Source: Rhodobacteraceae bacterium D3-12
Lineage (GTDB): Bacteria; Pseudomonadota; Alphaproteobacteria; Rhodobacterales; Rhodobacteraceae
NCBI GenBank assembly: GCA_025916135.1
Contig: CP104793.1
Span: forward strand, 1,674,001 to 1,738,000
Reading direction: 5' to 3'
Length of the DNA stretch: 64,000 nt
Positions 62,422-64,000 of this stretch are shown here, one piece after another. The translations under genes were made by a program, and so were the position numbers. The number at the start of each line of letters is the position of its first letter. Position 1 is the stretch's first letter. The notes under the pieces are model-generated. The model ran no database searches and was not told the origin of the DNA. It saw only the letters and a program-made list of their open reading frames with translations.

Positions 62422-63462
62422 TTAGTCGGGTTTTCCGAGGGCGGCGTGATGACGCAGGAACGCGGCGGCCTGTTTAGAGACCGGGCGCGTGGGCGGTGTT
62501 TGCAGCAAGCGGCCATAGAGGGCGCGGAAGGGTTCGTCCTGTAGCAGTTTGAGGAAGCGCGATTTGCGCCAATCCACGGCGGCGCGGTGCAGGCGGCTGA
62601 GTTCGGCATCGGCGTGGAGGGATGCGAGATGCGCGGCGCGGGGCGTGGCGAGGGCGTCGATCGAGCGGTCTTCGGCGATCATATAGTTGCGTTCGACCCA
62701 GTAATCGAGATCAAGCATATGGTCGCTGTGAACGGCGCGGCCACGGTCGGCTTTGATCACGAAATTCTCCATGCTGCCAAGGGGATAGTGGTTGAGTTGC
62801 GCCAATCCGTAGTTGGGGCGGCCATAGGGGGAAAAGATCCGCGCGGTGGCGAAATTGGCGGGCAGGGCGCGACCGTGGCCATCGAACCAGCGGGCATTCG
62901 GCAGGCGCGATTTATCGGGGCTGCGCGGGCGGTGGATGCCGAGCTTGCCGTAGGTGCCATCGTTGCGAAAGAGCGTTTTGAACATCGCGGCGCGCCACGG
63001 CCAGAACATGATCTCGGGCGCGGCGTGGGTGAAGGTGTCGAGCACCGGCGTGTCCTCGTACCGGGCGAGGCCCATGGAGCCGAACAGCCGCCATGTGAGG
63101 GTGATGGCGGTGGCATCGGGCAGGGCGGCGAGCAGGTCCGGGATGGTGTGGTCGCCGGTATGGATGTTGATGAATTCGTCGACATCAAGGGTGATGATCC
63201 AGTCAGCTGCGGCCACCTCTGGCGTGGTGTCGGCGTGTTTCATCGCCGTGAACTGGATCCCGCCCTTGTGATAGGGGCCGGGGTTGGGGATGTGGGTGAT
63301 GAGGCCGAGCGCGGCCAGCCGGTCGAGCATCAGCTCGGTGCCATCGTCGCAATCATTGGAGTAGATCAGAAAGTCGCTGATCCCGGCCGCCCGGTGATGG
63401 GCGAGCCATTCAAGCAGGTAGGCGCCTTCGTTGCGGACGGTGAGGACGACGAGGATTTTCAA
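62422..63462 (-). CDS. Glycosyltransferase family 2/92-like protein
   Basis: The 346-residue protein starts with the GT-A fold opening L-V-V-L-T-V-R-N-E-G-A-Y-L-L-E-W and has D93-V-D95 in D-V-D-E-F, the metal and nucleotide-sugar motif. There is no membrane segment. The domain resembles the DUF23/GT92-like glycosyltransferases common in roseobacters. It ends a few bases from an FkbM methyltransferase gene, and the two may modify the same surface glycan. Acceptor unknown. Confidence 0.85.
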   Translation of the reverse strand: MKILVVLTVRNEGAYLLEWLAHHRAAGISDFLIYSNDCDDGTELMLDRLAALGLITHIPNPGPYHKGGIQFTAMKHADTTPEVAAADWIITLDVDEFINIHTGDHTIPDLLAALPDATAITLTWRLFGSMGLARYEDTPVLDTFTHAAPEIMFWPWRAAMFKTLFRNDGTYGKLGIHRPRSPDKSRLPNARWFDGHGRALPANFATARIFSPYGRPNYGLAQLNHYPLGSMENFVIKADRGRAVHSDHMLDLDYWVERNYMIAEDRSIDALATPRAAHLASLHADAELSRLHRAAVDWRKSRFLKLLQDEPFRALYGRLLQTPPTRPVSKQAAAFLRHHAALGKPD

Positions 63463-63466
63463 GGGC

Positions 63467-64000
63467 TTACCACTCGCGCCGGAAGACGACGACCTTGCGA
63501 TAGGACCAGCGGGGGTAATAGGTGAGGCCGCAGTTGTGCATCGCTTCGAACACGGCGCGCACGCCTGCGGCCTTGATCCATTGCGGGTGCAATTCGATCA
63601 CCGCAGCGCGCAGACCGTCGTATTTAAGGGCCGGGAGAAGTTCGGCCTCGGCGCCTTCGATGTCGCAGATCAGCACGTCTGGCTTGATCTCATTAAAGGT
63701 GGTGTTGATGCCGCGCACCTCGATCTGTTCGACCGATTGAATGCCATCGGGGTTGAGCGCATCGCCGTCCAGAGAGGAGGCGAGGAAGTTCCTACGGACG
63801 TAGAAATTGCGCGGCTTGGCCTTGCGCGGGCCAAGCAGGGCGTTGTGTACGGTGGCGTTGGTGATGCCGTTCAGCGCGTGGGCGCTGCGGATATAGTCGA
63901 TCAGTTGGGGGTTGGCCTCAAACGCGTGAATTTCTTTGACCGGGCGTTTTGCGCCGATCAGGGTCGAGATATAGCCAAGCCCGGCGCCAAGTTCCAAAAT
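63467..64000 (-). CDS. FkbM-family methyltransferase, partial
   Basis: The gene runs off the right edge, so its 5' end (N-terminus) is missing. The visible part (177 residues) has the SAM-binding segment E-L-G-A-G-L-G-Y-I-S, E-A-N-P-Q-L-I at the second strand, and the FkbM hallmark D-V-L-I-C-D-I-E-G-A-E-A. The family methylates hydroxyls of sugars or polyketides. The adjacent glycosyltransferase suggests a glycan. The first codon in the window is not a real start. Confidence 0.85.
   Translation of the reverse strand: MLELGAGLGYISTLIGAKRPVKEIHAFEANPQLIDYIRSAHALNGITNATVHNALLGPRKAKPRNFYVRRNFLASSLDGDALNPDGIQSVEQIEVRGINTTFNEIKPDVLICDIEGAEAELLPALKYDGLRAAVIELHPQWIKAAGVRAVFEAMHNCGLTYYPRWSYRKVVVFRREW

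Noticed and set aside
1-64000. CRISPR array, prophage, insertion sequence, tRNA or rRNA
   Set aside because: I looked for regularly spaced repeats, integrase or transposase motifs and tRNA TPsiC-like sequences and found none that hold up. The window reads as core chromosome.

Overview
The window looks like core chromosome of a marine-type alphaproteobacterium of the order Rhodobacterales (Rhodobacteraceae/Roseobacter group). GC is high, and the gene sets are typical of that group: choX/betICBA, a PccR-type regulator with pccB and pccA, methylmalonyl-CoA mutase, cobAB, tatABC, surE-pcm-nlpD, radA-cvpA-purF, alr with an Mla-type ABC pair, and dnaB-pyrE-pyrC. I cannot name the genus from sequence alone. 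I see no tRNA, rRNA, CRISPR array, prophage, insertion sequence or defence island.

Layout. 0.3-7.5 kb: choline uptake and oxidation (choX divergent from betI-betC-GST-betB-betA) with a BetI-like operator between them. 7.5-10.3 kb: an amidohydrolase, a DUF465 protein, a BEM46-like hydrolase and palindrome-rich spacers. 10.3-23.2 kb: propionyl-CoA assimilation, with pccR, an MFS pump, pccB, four small exported or unknown proteins, a possible structured RNA, pccA and mcm. Propionyl-CoA is carboxylated to methylmalonyl-CoA and isomerised to succinyl-CoA. Matching TTTGC-N3-TTTGC boxes lie before pccR and pccB. 23.4-31.5 kb: small metabolic and accessory genes, including a non-pyrrolysine MttB-family methyltransferase. 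31.6-38 kb: cysS, cimA, a hydrolase, a phytoene-synthase-like protein and an MFS carrier. 38-40.2 kb: cobalamin genes cobB and cobA, relevant because Mcm needs B12. 40.4-46.6 kb: tatABC with a DUF815 ATPase, then nlpD-like, pcm and surE. 46.7-64 kb: housekeeping genes (purF, cvpA, radA, mlaFE, alr, dnaB, pyrE, pyrC), a secreted leucine-rich-repeat protein, and a glycosyltransferase followed by a partial FkbM methyltransferase.

The most important caution is quality. Seven otherwise intact conserved genes (betC, the amidohydrolase, mcm, a MAPEG protein, a small periplasmic protein, cobA, tatC) are each broken by exactly one base. Five are one base short in runs of five or six G or C. This is best explained by consensus sequencing error, not seven real pseudogenes, and repairing one base restores a full-length family member each time.

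I did not find a clear new multi-gene system. The best candidates for undescribed biology are the shared TTTGC/GTTAAC promoter architecture of the propionate locus, an exactly 11-bp-phased CAGCCG repeat found upstream of both pccR and pqiA, a 46-residue lipoprotein in the pcc cluster, and the possible RNA at 16.3-16.5 kb.
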